From: Actinoplanes sandaracinus
Lineage (GTDB): Bacteria > Actinomycetota > Actinomycetes > Mycobacteriales > Micromonosporaceae
Assembly (NCBI RefSeq): GCF_030009775.1
Contig: NZ_JASCTH010000025.1
Location: 1-64,000 of the forward strand
DNA length: 64,000 nucleotides
Reading direction: 5' to 3'
A program made the translations under genes and the position numbers. Position 1 is the first letter of the stretch; every line of letters begins with the position of its first letter. Of this stretch, positions 43,984-53,070 are shown in pieces. The notes below the pieces were generated by a model. That model was not told where the DNA came from, ran no database searches, and was given only the letters and a program-made list of their open reading frames with translations.

Positions 43984-45825
43984 ATGTGTGGGCTGGCGGG
44001 GCGCGCGTCGACCGACGTACTCGGTCCCGAGAGCCTGTCCGTCCTGCATGCGGCCGGCCGCTTTCTCGCGCCGCGCGGCCCGGACGACCAGGTGATCGTT
44101 CGCCGCCCGCATTTCGAGATCGTGTTCCGGCGGCTCGCCGTCAACGACCTCACGGCCGGTCGGCAGCCCTTCACCGGTGACGGCGGCCGGATCGTGGTGG
44201 CGGTCAACGGGGAGATCTACAACCACCGGGAGCTGATGGAGCGGCTGCCCGGCCCGGGCCCGCGGACACGCTCCGACTGCGAGGTGGTCCTGCACCTCTA
44301 CCGGCACCTCGGCACCGGCTTCCTGCCGCTGCTCAACGGCATCTTCGCGATCGCGGTGTGGGACGAGCGGAACCGGCGGCTGATCCTGGCCCGGGACCGC
44401 CTCGGCGTGAAACCCCTCTACCACGCGAGCGTGGGGCGGAGCATCCTGTTCGGCTCCGAACTCAAGGCGGTGCTGGCCTATCCCGGGGCGCCGCGCACCC
44501 TGGACTGGCAGGCGCTGCGGCACGTGCCCAACGCCGCGTTCCCGTTCCCGCGTCCGGGTGCCGCCCCGGTCTCCACCGGCGTCCACGGGGTGTCGTTCGT
44601 GGAGCCCGCCACCTGGGTCGAGTGGTGCGACGGCGTCACCCGCGCCCACCGCTACTGGCGGCCGGCCGAGCCCGAGGACACCCTGGCCGATCCGGTCGGG
44701 CGGTACGCGGACCTTCTGGACGACAGCGTGCGGCTCGAACTCATGAGCGACACGCCGGTCGGGATCTTCGTCAGCGGCGGCCTGGACTCCAGCCTGCTGC
44801 TCGCCACCGCGGCGCGCCGGGCCCCCGATCTGGAGGCGTACACCCTGGTCGAGCCGTCGATTCGGGGAACTGGTGACATCGAGGCCGCCGCGGACCTGTG
44901 CCGTCAGCTCGGCGTGGCGCACCACATGGTCCGCGTCGACCAGGCGGCGCTCGAGGAGACCGTCGCGTTCGATCTCGCGATGCTCGAACACTTCGTCTGG
45001 ATCATGGACTTTCCGGTCTTCGACCCCGAGTTCCTCGTCAAGCACGAGCTGCACCGGCGGCTCAAGACGGTCCGCCCGGAGTCGAAGGTCGTGTTGCTGG
45101 GACAGGGTGCCGACGAGTTCGCGGGCGGGTACTCCACGCTCGGCTTCCAGGACTGGCCTCAGTGGTGCGCGCACAACCGCCGGCTGCTGCACGAATCGTT
45201 GCTCGGCGAGCTGGGGATGCCCGACGTCTACCGGCCTCTGGTCTCGGAGCGTTCGACCGAGGAACGGGGGGCGCGGGCCACCGGGGCGCACGAAGCGTGG
45301 CAGGTGATCGGCGCGAGCGACCTGGCCGCGTACAACCTGTGGCACGAGGACCGGACGGCGGCCGCCAACGGGGTCGAGGCGCGGGTGCCTTACCTGGACC
45401 ATCGGATCGTCGACCTGCTCTGCTCGGTGCCCCGCGAGCGCCATGCCGAGCTGTTCTTCGACAAGGAGATCATGCGCCGGGCCGCCGGGCGTCACCTCGC
45501 CGAGCGGTTCACCCGCCGTCCGAAGGTCCCGCTGTTGCCCGAGGCCGCCCCGGCGGCGGCGCTCGTCCGGCGCCTTGCCACCGGCGCCTTCGCCGAATTC
45601 CGGGAGAGGTACCTCGATTCCGGCCGGTCCCTGTTCGCGCCGGCGGCCATGGCCGAGCTGCACCGGCTGGCGACCGGCTCGCCGATGGCGGACCGGGCCG
45701 GCTACCTGCTTCTGCGATGCATGGCGATCAGCGTGTTCGATCGGATCTGTGACGGCGTGAGCGATCCGGCGTTCGAGCCGCCGGTGCTCCATCGCCACGC
45801 CGAGCCGCTCGCGGTCGCCGCATGA
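43984..45825 (+). CDS. Asparagine synthetase-type (AsnB) enzyme 2
   Basis: A 613-residue homologue of the enzyme at 38596, with Cys2 (MCGLAG) intact, VNGEIYNHRELM and LARDRLGVKPLYH in the glutaminase half, and SGGLDSS at 264-270 plus GQGADEFAGGYS in the synthetase half. The two copies are diverged paralogues. Having two ATP-dependent amidotransferases in one cluster suggests two different acyl sites or two different peptides. It overlaps the following methyltransferase as ATGA. Confidence 0.92.
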   Translation: MCGLAGRASTDVLGPESLSVLHAAGRFLAPRGPDDQVIVRRPHFEIVFRRLAVNDLTAGRQPFTGDGGRIVVAVNGEIYNHRELMERLPGPGPRTRSDCEVVLHLYRHLGTGFLPLLNGIFAIAVWDERNRRLILARDRLGVKPLYHASVGRSILFGSELKAVLAYPGAPRTLDWQALRHVPNAAFPFPRPGAAPVSTGVHGVSFVEPATWVEWCDGVTRAHRYWRPAEPEDTLADPVGRYADLLDDSVRLELMSDTPVGIFVSGGLDSSLLLATAARRAPDLEAYTLVEPSIRGTGDIEAAADLCRQLGVAHHMVRVDQAALEETVAFDLAMLEHFVWIMDFPVFDPEFLVKHELHRRLKTVRPESKVVLLGQGADEFAGGYSTLGFQDWPQWCAHNRRLLHESLLGELGMPDVYRPLVSERSTEERGARATGAHEAWQVIGASDLAAYNLWHEDRTAAANGVEARVPYLDHRIVDLLCSVPRERHAELFFDKEIMRRAAGRHLAERFTRRPKVPLLPEAAPAAALVRRLATGAFAEFRERYLDSGRSLFAPAAMAELHRLATGSPMADRAGYLLLRCMAISVFDRICDGVSDPAFEPPVLHRHAEPLAVAA

Positions 45826-47252
45826 CCGGCCCGTTGCCCTCGACGGCCGGGCTGGAACGGGTCGACGCGCGGTGGTGGAGGGCTTTGGGCGACCGGCTCC
45901 GGCTGAACGGCCCGACTCCGCGGTGGCTCGCGTCGATGTGGCAGGACCGGACCGTGACGTACGAGGGATTGCAGTGGCCGGTCCGGTTGTGGCGGGCCCG
46001 CACGGTCGACGATCCGGCGGCCCGGATCTACCGGATGTTCTGCCTCCGCGACCCGGTACGCCTCGATCAGGCGGCGGACACGCTGGGCGCCGCGATGGTG
46101 GCCGGGGCTCTGGACTGCGGCCTTCTGTGCCGGGCCCGCGACGACCACGTGGTCTCCCGGTTCGACCTGCGCTTCTTCCACGGCTTGTGGGTGCTCTGCG
46201 ACGATCTCGGTCTCGGCGGCGACGCGGTCTTCGGGACCGGGGCCGGCGACGACGCCTTCCCCGGCGTGGTGCCGGCCCGTCTGGTGACCGGCGGCTCGAC
46301 CGCCGACAGCGCCGTTGATGTCGGTTGTGGGGCCGGCGCGATCGCCCTGTGGATGAGCCGGTTCGCACGCCGGGTGCTGGCGACCGACATCAATCCGCGC
46401 GCGCTCGGCTTCGTCCGGTGGAACGCGGCCCTGAACGGCATCGGCAACGTCGAGGTCGTCGCCGGGGACCTGCTCGCACCGCTCGGCGCCGAGCGGTTCG
46501 ACCTGCTGGTCGCACAACCGCCGTTCGTCCCCCGGCCGCCGGACGCCACCCCGGCGACGTACCGGCTCGGTGGGCCTCTCGGCACCGAACTGCCGCACCG
46601 GGTGCTCGCCGCCGCCGGCCGGCACCTCACCCCGCACGGCCGGGCCGCTGTCGTCTTCGAGCACCCCGTCCGCCAGTCTGCCCCCGTAGCGCTGCCCGAC
46701 CTGGCGGGCGCCGGGCGGCGCGCCCTGGTGCTCCTCGGCGACGAGGTCGACGCCGACGCCTACAGCGTCCGCTACGCGCTGCCGGCACTGCGACAACGCG
46801 ACCCGGCCGGGTTCGAGCACGATGTCGGCGAGATGCGGCAGCACCTGCACTCCGCGGGGATCCGCGGGGTACGGCCGGCGGTCGGCGTCGTCGAATCGGC
46901 CGACGGTCGCGCCTGGACCGACGTGGCGCAGCTCGACGGGCCACTGTGGAACCGGTTAGCGCCGGGCGCGGCCGACCGGCTCCTGGCCGGCCACGACCTG
47001 CTGCACTCGGGCTCGGCGCGGCGGGCCTGGCTGCCCGCGGGCAGCACGGTGCTCCGGTCACCCGCGGAGGACCACGTCACGCTGCTTCTCGCGGCCGGCG
47101 TACCGAGTCGCGTGCTCCGCCTCACCCGAGCGGAATGGGCGGTTCTGGAGCGGATGCGGGAGGGGGAGACCGTACGTCTGACGTCCGGCGCTCCCCCGGA
47201 GGAGCTCGCTCTCCTGGCCCGCCTGCTACGTGCCGGTCTCGTCGAACCGTGA
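45822..47252 (+). CDS. HemK/RsmC-like methyltransferase with C-terminal PqqD-like domain
   Basis: A 476-residue protein. The methyltransferase core is central: AVDVGCGAGAIALWMSRF (motif I), VLATDINPRALGFVRWNAALNG (motif II) and LLVAQPPFVPRPP, a variant of the N/D-PP-Y/F motif of amide and amine N-methyltransferases. The N-terminal 140 residues are a helical substrate domain. The C-terminal segment (RVLRLTRAEWAVLERMREGETVRL...ELALLARLLRAGLVE) resembles a PqqD/winged domain. As last gene of the operon it may N-methylate the amide made by the AsnB enzymes. Confidence 0.8.
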   Translation: MTGPLPSTAGLERVDARWWRALGDRLRLNGPTPRWLASMWQDRTVTYEGLQWPVRLWRARTVDDPAARIYRMFCLRDPVRLDQAADTLGAAMVAGALDCGLLCRARDDHVVSRFDLRFFHGLWVLCDDLGLGGDAVFGTGAGDDAFPGVVPARLVTGGSTADSAVDVGCGAGAIALWMSRFARRVLATDINPRALGFVRWNAALNGIGNVEVVAGDLLAPLGAERFDLLVAQPPFVPRPPDATPATYRLGGPLGTELPHRVLAAAGRHLTPHGRAAVVFEHPVRQSAPVALPDLAGAGRRALVLLGDEVDADAYSVRYALPALRQRDPAGFEHDVGEMRQHLHSAGIRGVRPAVGVVESADGRAWTDVAQLDGPLWNRLAPGAADRLLAGHDLLHSGSARRAWLPAGSTVLRSPAEDHVTLLLAAGVPSRVLRLTRAEWAVLERMREGETVRLTSGAPPEELALLARLLRAGLVEP

Positions 47253-47269
47253 CATCGCGGGGCCTCGCT

Positions 47270-48159
47270 TCAGCGACGGCGTGGCATGGCCCTCGCCTTG
47301 GCCCGCCGGGCCGGGGTCGCCGGGGCGGCCACCGTGCCCGCGGTCTGCGCTCGGGGACGGCTGGTGTGCGCGCTGGTGTCCGGCCTGGCCGCCACGCGGG
47401 CCAGCACGTCGTCGCCGGGGCGGGCGGCGATGTGGAAGTGCGAGGCTTTCACCGGATTCAGGTCTCCGCCCCAGGCGACCGTGCCCTCACCGTCGAGGAG
47501 GATGTCTCGCACGATCTCCACCTGGTGCAGCGCTTCTGCGCGGCGTGCAGAGGATGTCGGCGAGGCCGGTCCAGGGCGCCGCGGGATCGATCGTCGAGTT
47601 CGGCTGGGCATACATGAGGAGATGGCCGGGGCAGTCGGTGTCGTACTCGTGCTGGTGCGGGAAGATCCTGTGCCCGGTCCTTGTCGGGGCTTCCTCGCGC
47701 AGGTGCTGGATCAGCATCCGCATCGACCGCAACATCGGCTCAGGAGCGGTCTCGTCTCCCCGCAGCAGACCGAGGATGGAGTAGAAGCCGGCGTTTCTCC
47801 CGAATCCGTCGATCTTGGGTGCGGTGCCGCCGTTCGCTGACCCCCGGCATGTAACCGCGGCCCTGATAGATCTCGCCGTGCGGGCAGACGGCGAAGTTGT
47901 AGGCGATGTCTCCTTCGTAGTCGGAGTCGCCCCAGTGATTCTGATAGACGTTTACTATGTCCCGTCGGCAATCCTCTTCATTGTTGTACGGACCGTTGAT
48001 GATCGGCTATTTGTTGCCGCGGTAATGAATGAAGACGCCGGCGACCGGATTCCATTCGTTGGTGTTCTCCGGCTGCGGATCCCTCGCCGCGTGACCCGGC
48101 GACTTCTCGTCGGTGACGTACTGGGCCCACGTCGCACGTCTGTTGATCGTGACAGGCAA
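47270..48159 (-). pseudogene. Peptidoglycan-recognition (amidase_2-type) protein, decayed
   Basis: From TTG 48159 (GAGGAAG upstream) the frame reads WAQYVTDEKSPG... and VFIHYRGNK, then TAG at 48007-48009, then CRRDIVNVYQNHWGDSDYEGDIAYNFAVCPHGEIYQGRGY, the PGRP core. A frameshift near 47840 leads to GRNAGFYSILGLLRGDETAPEP and HRIFPHQHEYDTDCPGHLL, and another near 47560 leads to a basic tail. The stop and two frameshifts make it inactive. The family cleaves or binds peptidoglycan. Confidence 0.8.
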
Positions 48160-48418
48160 TGCTTCCTCGTTTCATCGCGGGATGGGAGAGGTGCCGACTC
48201 AGGGGCCGGGAAGGGCACGGCCGTCGGCCCCGCCCCTCCACCGTGTACGCCGAACCCCCGCAGCGGCGCTCACGAGATCGACGATCGTCGAACAGCTTCC
48301 TCGGGTCGAGGGCTCCGATGTGGTACGGCACCGGAAAGTCTCGCTGATCCGCGGTGCGGCAGACGCTCCTCGGCCACGCGCCCCAAGGGGGGAGCACCCG
48401 GGTGATATCCATGTGGGA

Positions 48419-49129
48419 ATGAACGCGTCACTGGGGAGCTCCGCTGCCGGCGTGCCGGCCCCGTGGCCGGCGGCCCGGCTCGCCATGGCCGGTATGCGAG
48501 CGTGTGCCGTCATCACCGTGATCGACTTGTTGCTGGTGGGTGCGAAGTACGAGGACCGGGTCGGATGGGTGACGCACGATGCCCCCGCCGTGGCCGTGCT
48601 GGGGTTCCTGGCCGCCCTCATCGAGCTGGCGGCGCCGCTGAACACTGTTCTCGTGGCGACCGGAATTCTCTGGGCCCTCACCGCGCTGGCCACTGCCGTC
48701 GCTTTCCTCGTTTGGCTCGTGCGGGCCGCGCGCAATGCCGACCGGTTGAACGGACGGCCGCGCCGGGCACACGGATGGGCGATCGGTGGCTGGCTGATTC
48801 CGGTGGCCAACCTGGTGATCCCGTACCGGGTGGTGCAGGGGGTGAACGCGGCGAGCGCCGCCGGACCGGGCCCGGAGCCCGCACCGGTCGGCCGGTGGTG
48901 GGCGGCGCTGCTCGTCACCTTCCCGCTCGTGGTGGCCGGCGCCGTCTGTCGCGAGGGGGTCGTCGGCTATGAGATCGGCGGTCAACAGCTGCGCGATACG
49001 CGCGTCCTCGCCTACCTGCTGTGGGCGGTCGCAGCGGCGGCGGTGTGGTACTCGGCGGCGCTCGGCAGGAAGGTCGTGCGGCGCATCACCGAGGCGCAGG
49101 CGACCCGGACGCACCAGAGCGCCGGATGA
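48419..49129 (+). CDS. DUF4328-family membrane protein
   Basis: A 236-residue membrane protein with about five to six TM segments (ACAVITVIDLLLVGA, VAVLGFLAALIELA, ILWALTALATAVAFLVWLVRAARNADRL). The segment RAHGWAIGGWLIPVANLVIPYRVVQ is diagnostic for DUF4328. GTG 48413 is an alternative start. No function is known for the family. It is monocistronic and lies next to the decayed amidase. Confidence 0.85.
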   Translation: MNASLGSSAAGVPAPWPAARLAMAGMRACAVITVIDLLLVGAKYEDRVGWVTHDAPAVAVLGFLAALIELAAPLNTVLVATGILWALTALATAVAFLVWLVRAARNADRLNGRPRRAHGWAIGGWLIPVANLVIPYRVVQGVNAASAAGPGPEPAPVGRWWAALLVTFPLVVAGAVCREGVVGYEIGGQQLRDTRVLAYLLWAVAAAAVWYSAALGRKVVRRITEAQATRTHQSAG

Positions 49130-49275
49130 GCCACTGAGCGCAGGGGAGGACGTCGGCCCAGGTCGGGAGCTCGGTCGCGTCCGGGGTGATCCGGCGAGCC
49201 GGGCCGGATCGGCGGATCGCCTATCGTCTCGACGACGACGAACGTCGTCACAGCGGGACCGAAGACGGGGCGACG

Positions 49276-49863
49276 ATGACGACTGAGCAGTTCACCGAGT
49301 TGACCACTGAGCGGCTGCGGCTGCGGCAGTGGCGCGACAGCGATCTGGACGCCTGGGCGGCGATGAACGCCGACCCGCAGGTCCGCGAGTTCTGGCCGGA
49401 CCTGCTGACCCGCGATCAGGCCGCCGCCAGCCTGGAGTACTTCCGCGACGAGCTGGTCCAGCGTGGCTGGGGATGGTGGGCGGTCGAGGTGGCCGCGACC
49501 GGCGAGTTCATCGGTATGGCCGGACTCGATCCGGTCGACGAGGAGGCTCCGGTGAGCGGCGTCGAGGCCGGGTGGCGGCTCGCCCGCACGTCGTGGGGCC
49601 GCGGATACGCGACCGAAGCGGCCCGCGCTGTGCTGGCTCACGGTTTCGGGGCTCTGCGGTTGCCGGAGATCCTGGCGATCTCGGTGGCCGGCAACGAGCG
49701 CTCCCGGGCCCTGATGCGCCGGCTCGGCATGACCCACGATCCGGGTGAGGACTTCGACGACCTGAGCATGCCCCCCGGACCGCTGCGGCACAGCGTCGTC
49801 TACCGGATGAAGGACCACGAGTGGGGCCCGGCCCATGACGACCGGACCCCATCTGCCGCGTGA
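49276..49863 (+). CDS. GNAT-family N-acetyltransferase
   Basis: A 195-residue RimJ/RimL-like acetyltransferase: LTTERLRLRQWRDSDLDAWAAMNADPQVREFW at the N-terminus, acetyl-CoA loop RTSWGRGYATEAARAVLAHGF, and NERSRALMRRLGMTHDP near the C-terminus. ATG 49276 matches the family start. The family acetylates protein N-termini or small amines; the substrate is unknown. It lies convergent to the esterase gene 24 bp away. Confidence 0.9.
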   Translation: MTTEQFTELTTERLRLRQWRDSDLDAWAAMNADPQVREFWPDLLTRDQAAASLEYFRDELVQRGWGWWAVEVAATGEFIGMAGLDPVDEEAPVSGVEAGWRLARTSWGRGYATEAARAVLAHGFGALRLPEILAISVAGNERSRALMRRLGMTHDPGEDFDDLSMPPGPLRHSVVYRMKDHEWGPAHDDRTPSAA

Positions 49864-49887
49864 TCAGCTTCCCGTGCCGGTCGCGAA

Positions 49888-51159
49888 TCAGGTGGCGGCG
49901 CAGGCGGGGGTCATGCCGGAGCCGCTGCCGGTGCCCTGGAAGCCGAACTCGGCGACCTGGCCCGCGCTGAGCCGGCCGTTGTAGGCGACGTTGGAGAACT
50001 GGACGGCGCCGCTGTTGCCGCTGGCCGAGGCGCCCCACGTGTTGGTGACGGCGGCGCCGCCCGGCAGGGACATGCTGACAGTCCATCCGTTGGTGCCGCC
50101 GGGGCCGGCGGTCACCCGTACCGTGGCCACGAACCCGCCGTTCCACGAGTTCAGCGACACCGACGCCGAGCAACTGGCGTCACCGGTCGGCGGCGTCGAG
50201 GACGGCGGCGCCGAGGGGGAGGGGGACGGCGGGGTGGTCTGGAACTGCGCGAAGAACCGCCAGATCTCCTTCTTGGTCCAGGTGGTGACGCCGCTTTCGG
50301 CATAGGTCCCGTCCACCGGGCCGGGCATGTGGCCGTTGTCGAACGCGGCCCACTGCACCGGATAGCCGGCCCGGCACCCGGCATAGGTGGTCGTAACGTG
50401 GGTGCGGCTGCCGGCCGCCGGCTCCGGTGGGCGCTGCGAGGCGCAGCCGTTGTTCCTGACGAACGTGTCCCGCAGGGACCGCCCCTGGGCGATGTTGAGC
50501 ACGTTGTCGCTGATGCCGTGGAGTCCGAAGTACGCGATGGGCTGGGTGCCGCCGCTGCATCCGCTGATCTGTGCGCCGGCGATGACGGCGACGGCACGGA
50601 AGACGGTCGGCCGGGCGCACGCGAGTGCGTAGCTCATGCCGCCGCCCCAGCTGAACCCCGTGGCGAAGCGCTGCGTGGTGTCGACGCAGAGGTCCGCCTC
50701 GATCCGTCTGATCATGTCGTCGACGAAGGTGACGTCCTCGCCGCCGGAGTTGCCCCAGCCGTTGCCGAGGCCCTGGGGCGCCACCAGGATGGCAGTGTTG
50801 TTCGACTGTTCCGCCTGTCCGTAGTAGGACCATGCGGCGCCGCTGGTCCCGCCGGAATCGATCTCGCCGGCGGTGCCGCCCCGCCAGTGGAACGCGAAGA
50901 TCAGCCGGTGGGGATTGGTGTTCTGGTAGTTGCCGGGAATCCGCAGGATGAAGCTGCGGCTCTTGCCGTTGCTCTGCATGGTGTGCGTGCCGCTGCGCAA
51001 GGTCGGTGTCTTGCCGCATCCCGAGGTCGGCGCGGCGGCGGCGACGTCCGCGGCCGAAGCGGTGCCGCTCATGCCCGCGCTCACCGCCATGCCGGCCGCC
51101 GACAGGGCGACCAGTGTCGCGACCACGATCGGGCCGAAGCGGAATCCTTGCCTTGGCAT
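49888..51159 (-). CDS. Secreted CE1/PHB depolymerase-type esterase with CBM2
   Basis: A 423-residue exported enzyme. ATG 51159 has AAGGAG and starts a signal peptide (IVVATLVALSAAGMAVSAG...ASA). The catalytic domain shows FILRIPGNYQNTNPHRLIFAFHW, the nucleophile site GFSWGGGMSYALAC and FDNGHMPG carrying the His. A Pro/Ser/Thr linker leads to a C-terminal family 2 carbohydrate-binding module (SVSLNSWNGGFVATVRV...WTVSMSLPGG...NGRLSAG). Likely a feruloyl or acetyl xylan esterase acting on plant cell wall. Confidence 0.9.
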   Translation of the reverse strand: MPRQGFRFGPIVVATLVALSAAGMAVSAGMSGTASAADVAAAAPTSGCGKTPTLRSGTHTMQSNGKSRSFILRIPGNYQNTNPHRLIFAFHWRGGTAGEIDSGGTSGAAWSYYGQAEQSNNTAILVAPQGLGNGWGNSGGEDVTFVDDMIRRIEADLCVDTTQRFATGFSWGGGMSYALACARPTVFRAVAVIAGAQISGCSGGTQPIAYFGLHGISDNVLNIAQGRSLRDTFVRNNGCASQRPPEPAAGSRTHVTTTYAGCRAGYPVQWAAFDNGHMPGPVDGTYAESGVTTWTKKEIWRFFAQFQTTPPSPSPSAPPSSTPPTGDASCSASVSLNSWNGGFVATVRVTAGPGGTNGWTVSMSLPGGAAVTNTWGASASGNSGAVQFSNVAYNGRLSAGQVAEFGFQGTGSGSGMTPACAAT

Positions 51160-51439
51160 AGCGCTACTCCTTCGGGCTCTCGTCCGGCGTCGGCCGGCCC
51201 CGCCGTGGCAGCTCCCCACGCGACCGGGACTGAACCGGTTCACGCGACTCCCGCGGGTCACGTGCGGGAAACGGTACGCATCGATGAAGGTGAGATTGCC
51301 AGATGATTTCGAGGTTATTCAAGAGGCAAACGTAAATGTGTACGCATTTCTGGCTCGCCGCACGACTTCGGGCTCGCGGGACTTTTGGAGCTCATGACTG
51401 ATAACACATTCGTGCAGTCAAACTCGGCGAATTCGAAGC

Positions 51440-52933
51440 TCACGCGGCGCGCAGGTCGGCCGGGTGGGGTGTCGCCGGCGCTGGGGTGACCACCCGGTTA
51501 CGCCCGGCCTCCTTCGCCGAGTACAGCGCCCGGTCGGCCTCCGTGACGAGCTCGTCGAAGCTCTGTCCGGGGCGAAGCGCCGCCCCACCGACCGATATCG
51601 TGACCGGCAACGATCCGCCGGTCACCGGGACCGGGGTGGCGGCCACGCTCTGCCTGATCCGCTCCGCCACCGCGGCGATCTCGGCGAGCCCCGTGCGGGG
51701 CAGCAGCACGGCGAACTCCTCACCGCCGTACCGGGCGACGACGTCACCCGGCCGGACCGCCGCCAGCATCCGCCGGGCCAACTCGACGAGCACCTCGTCC
51801 CCGGCCGAGTGCCCGTACGTGTCATTGATCTTCTTGAAGTGGTCCGCGTCGAGCAGCAGCAGGCCGGTGTCCTGGCCGGTGTGACGGAGCATCGCCTCCC
51901 GCAGGAAGCGGCGGGTGCGCAGCCCGGTCAGCGGATCGGTGATCGCGGCGTGGCGTTGCGCGTCGGCGAGCACCTTCATCCGGGCCATCGCCAGCAGGAA
52001 CAGGCCGGCGCTGGCAGCCGCGATCAACGGCACGTTCAACGGTGCGCGGTGCAGGTACTCCAGGTACAGCAGCGCGGGCGCGGTGAGACAGGTCAGAGTG
52101 AGCGCGCTGAGCCGGCCGAGCCGGACCGTCGGCTCCGGCACCGGCGCCGACTCGTCCAGCACGCGCATGCTCGGATGCAACGCCGCGGCGCCGAGGGCCA
52201 GGGCCGAGGCCGGCCACAGCAGCTCCAGCACCCCGCCGGGCTGGTAGCCGCCGCTCAGCTGGAGATACCCGTAGGTCATGTCGGCGGTGAACAGGCCGCC
52301 GACCCACCCGTACAGCAGCCGGTGCGCGGGGGTGACGTCGGTGCAGCCCAGCGCCATCCGGATCCCGAGCGTGCCCAGCAGCAGATCCGCGCCGGCGTAG
52401 GCCACCGTGACCGGCCAGGGCTGCGTCGTGGCGACGAGCCGCGGCGCCAGCAGGTACACCCACATGACCAGGCCCGCGCCCATGCCCACGATGGCGGTGT
52501 CGATGAGGCTGGCCAGGTCGAGGCCGGGCGTGCGCCGCCGGATGAACAGCAGCAGACCCGTCGCCATCAGCGGGTACGACGCCAGATAGCACGCGTCGGG
52601 GATCGGGTCGGCGTGCAGGCCCGGCACCACCCGCTGGAGATAGAACGCGACGTCGCCGATCCCGTACGCGGTCTGACCGGCGGCCGCCAGATACCACGGG
52701 AGGCGGTGCCGAGGGCGGTGCGCACGGACGCCGACGAGGACGGCGACCGGCGCCGACAGGCTGACGGCGCCGTACAGCAGCACCTGGACGACTCCACCGG
52801 CCTGTGCGGCCTTCAGCAGAAAGTACCCGCAGATCAGTGCCGCGCCACCGCAGAGATACCAGCACCAGCCGGGTAGCCGTGGCGCCCGCACCGTGGTCAG
52901 TGACGCCCGCAGCGCCCGCATCCTCCGGGTCAT
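51440..52933 (-). CDS. Diguanylate cyclase (GGDEF) with multi-TM sensor
   Basis: A 497-residue inner-membrane protein. About nine hydrophobic segments fill the first 300 residues (LCGGAALICGYFLLKAA, ...IRMALGCTDVTPAH...). The GGDEF domain follows: ITDPLTGLRTRRFLREAML, LLLLDADHFKKINDTYGHSAGDEVL and ARYGGEEFAVLLP. GGEEF is an active variant, so it probably makes cyclic di-GMP. It is divergent from the alpha/beta hydrolase and related in architecture to the two proteins at 54060-58139. Confidence 0.9.
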   Translation of the reverse strand: MTRRMRALRASLTTVRAPRLPGWCWYLCGGAALICGYFLLKAAQAGGVVQVLLYGAVSLSAPVAVLVGVRAHRPRHRLPWYLAAAGQTAYGIGDVAFYLQRVVPGLHADPIPDACYLASYPLMATGLLLFIRRRTPGLDLASLIDTAIVGMGAGLVMWVYLLAPRLVATTQPWPVTVAYAGADLLLGTLGIRMALGCTDVTPAHRLLYGWVGGLFTADMTYGYLQLSGGYQPGGVLELLWPASALALGAAALHPSMRVLDESAPVPEPTVRLGRLSALTLTCLTAPALLYLEYLHRAPLNVPLIAAASAGLFLLAMARMKVLADAQRHAAITDPLTGLRTRRFLREAMLRHTGQDTGLLLLDADHFKKINDTYGHSAGDEVLVELARRMLAAVRPGDVVARYGGEEFAVLLPRTGLAEIAAVAERIRQSVAATPVPVTGGSLPVTISVGGAALRPGQSFDELVTEADRALYSAKEAGRNRVVTPAPATPHPADLRAA

Positions 52934-53070
52934 GTGCTCAGAGTCGCGGAACGCCGGGGCAGGGAGGGTGCGCGCCGGATGCCGCCTGGTTGCGCCCCGG
53001 CACGGGTGCGGGGCGCTCCACCGCCGCGGTGTTGCGGAGTCCGTGTTCCCGAGCCGGATCTGCAAGGATC

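Noticed and set aside
38172..45825. Lasso peptide cluster
   Set aside because: AsnB-type enzymes next to small peptides suggested it, but both keep the glutaminase Cys2, there is no B-protein protease, and the peptide cores lack the Gly/Cys1...Asp/Glu ring pattern. DUF692 fits better.
43168..46368. 1,066-codon minus-strand open frame
   Set aside because: It lies antisense to the GT4, AsnB2 and methyltransferase genes, which show full family motifs. Composition is Arg/Gly/Pro-rich low complexity, typical of a GC-rich shadow frame.
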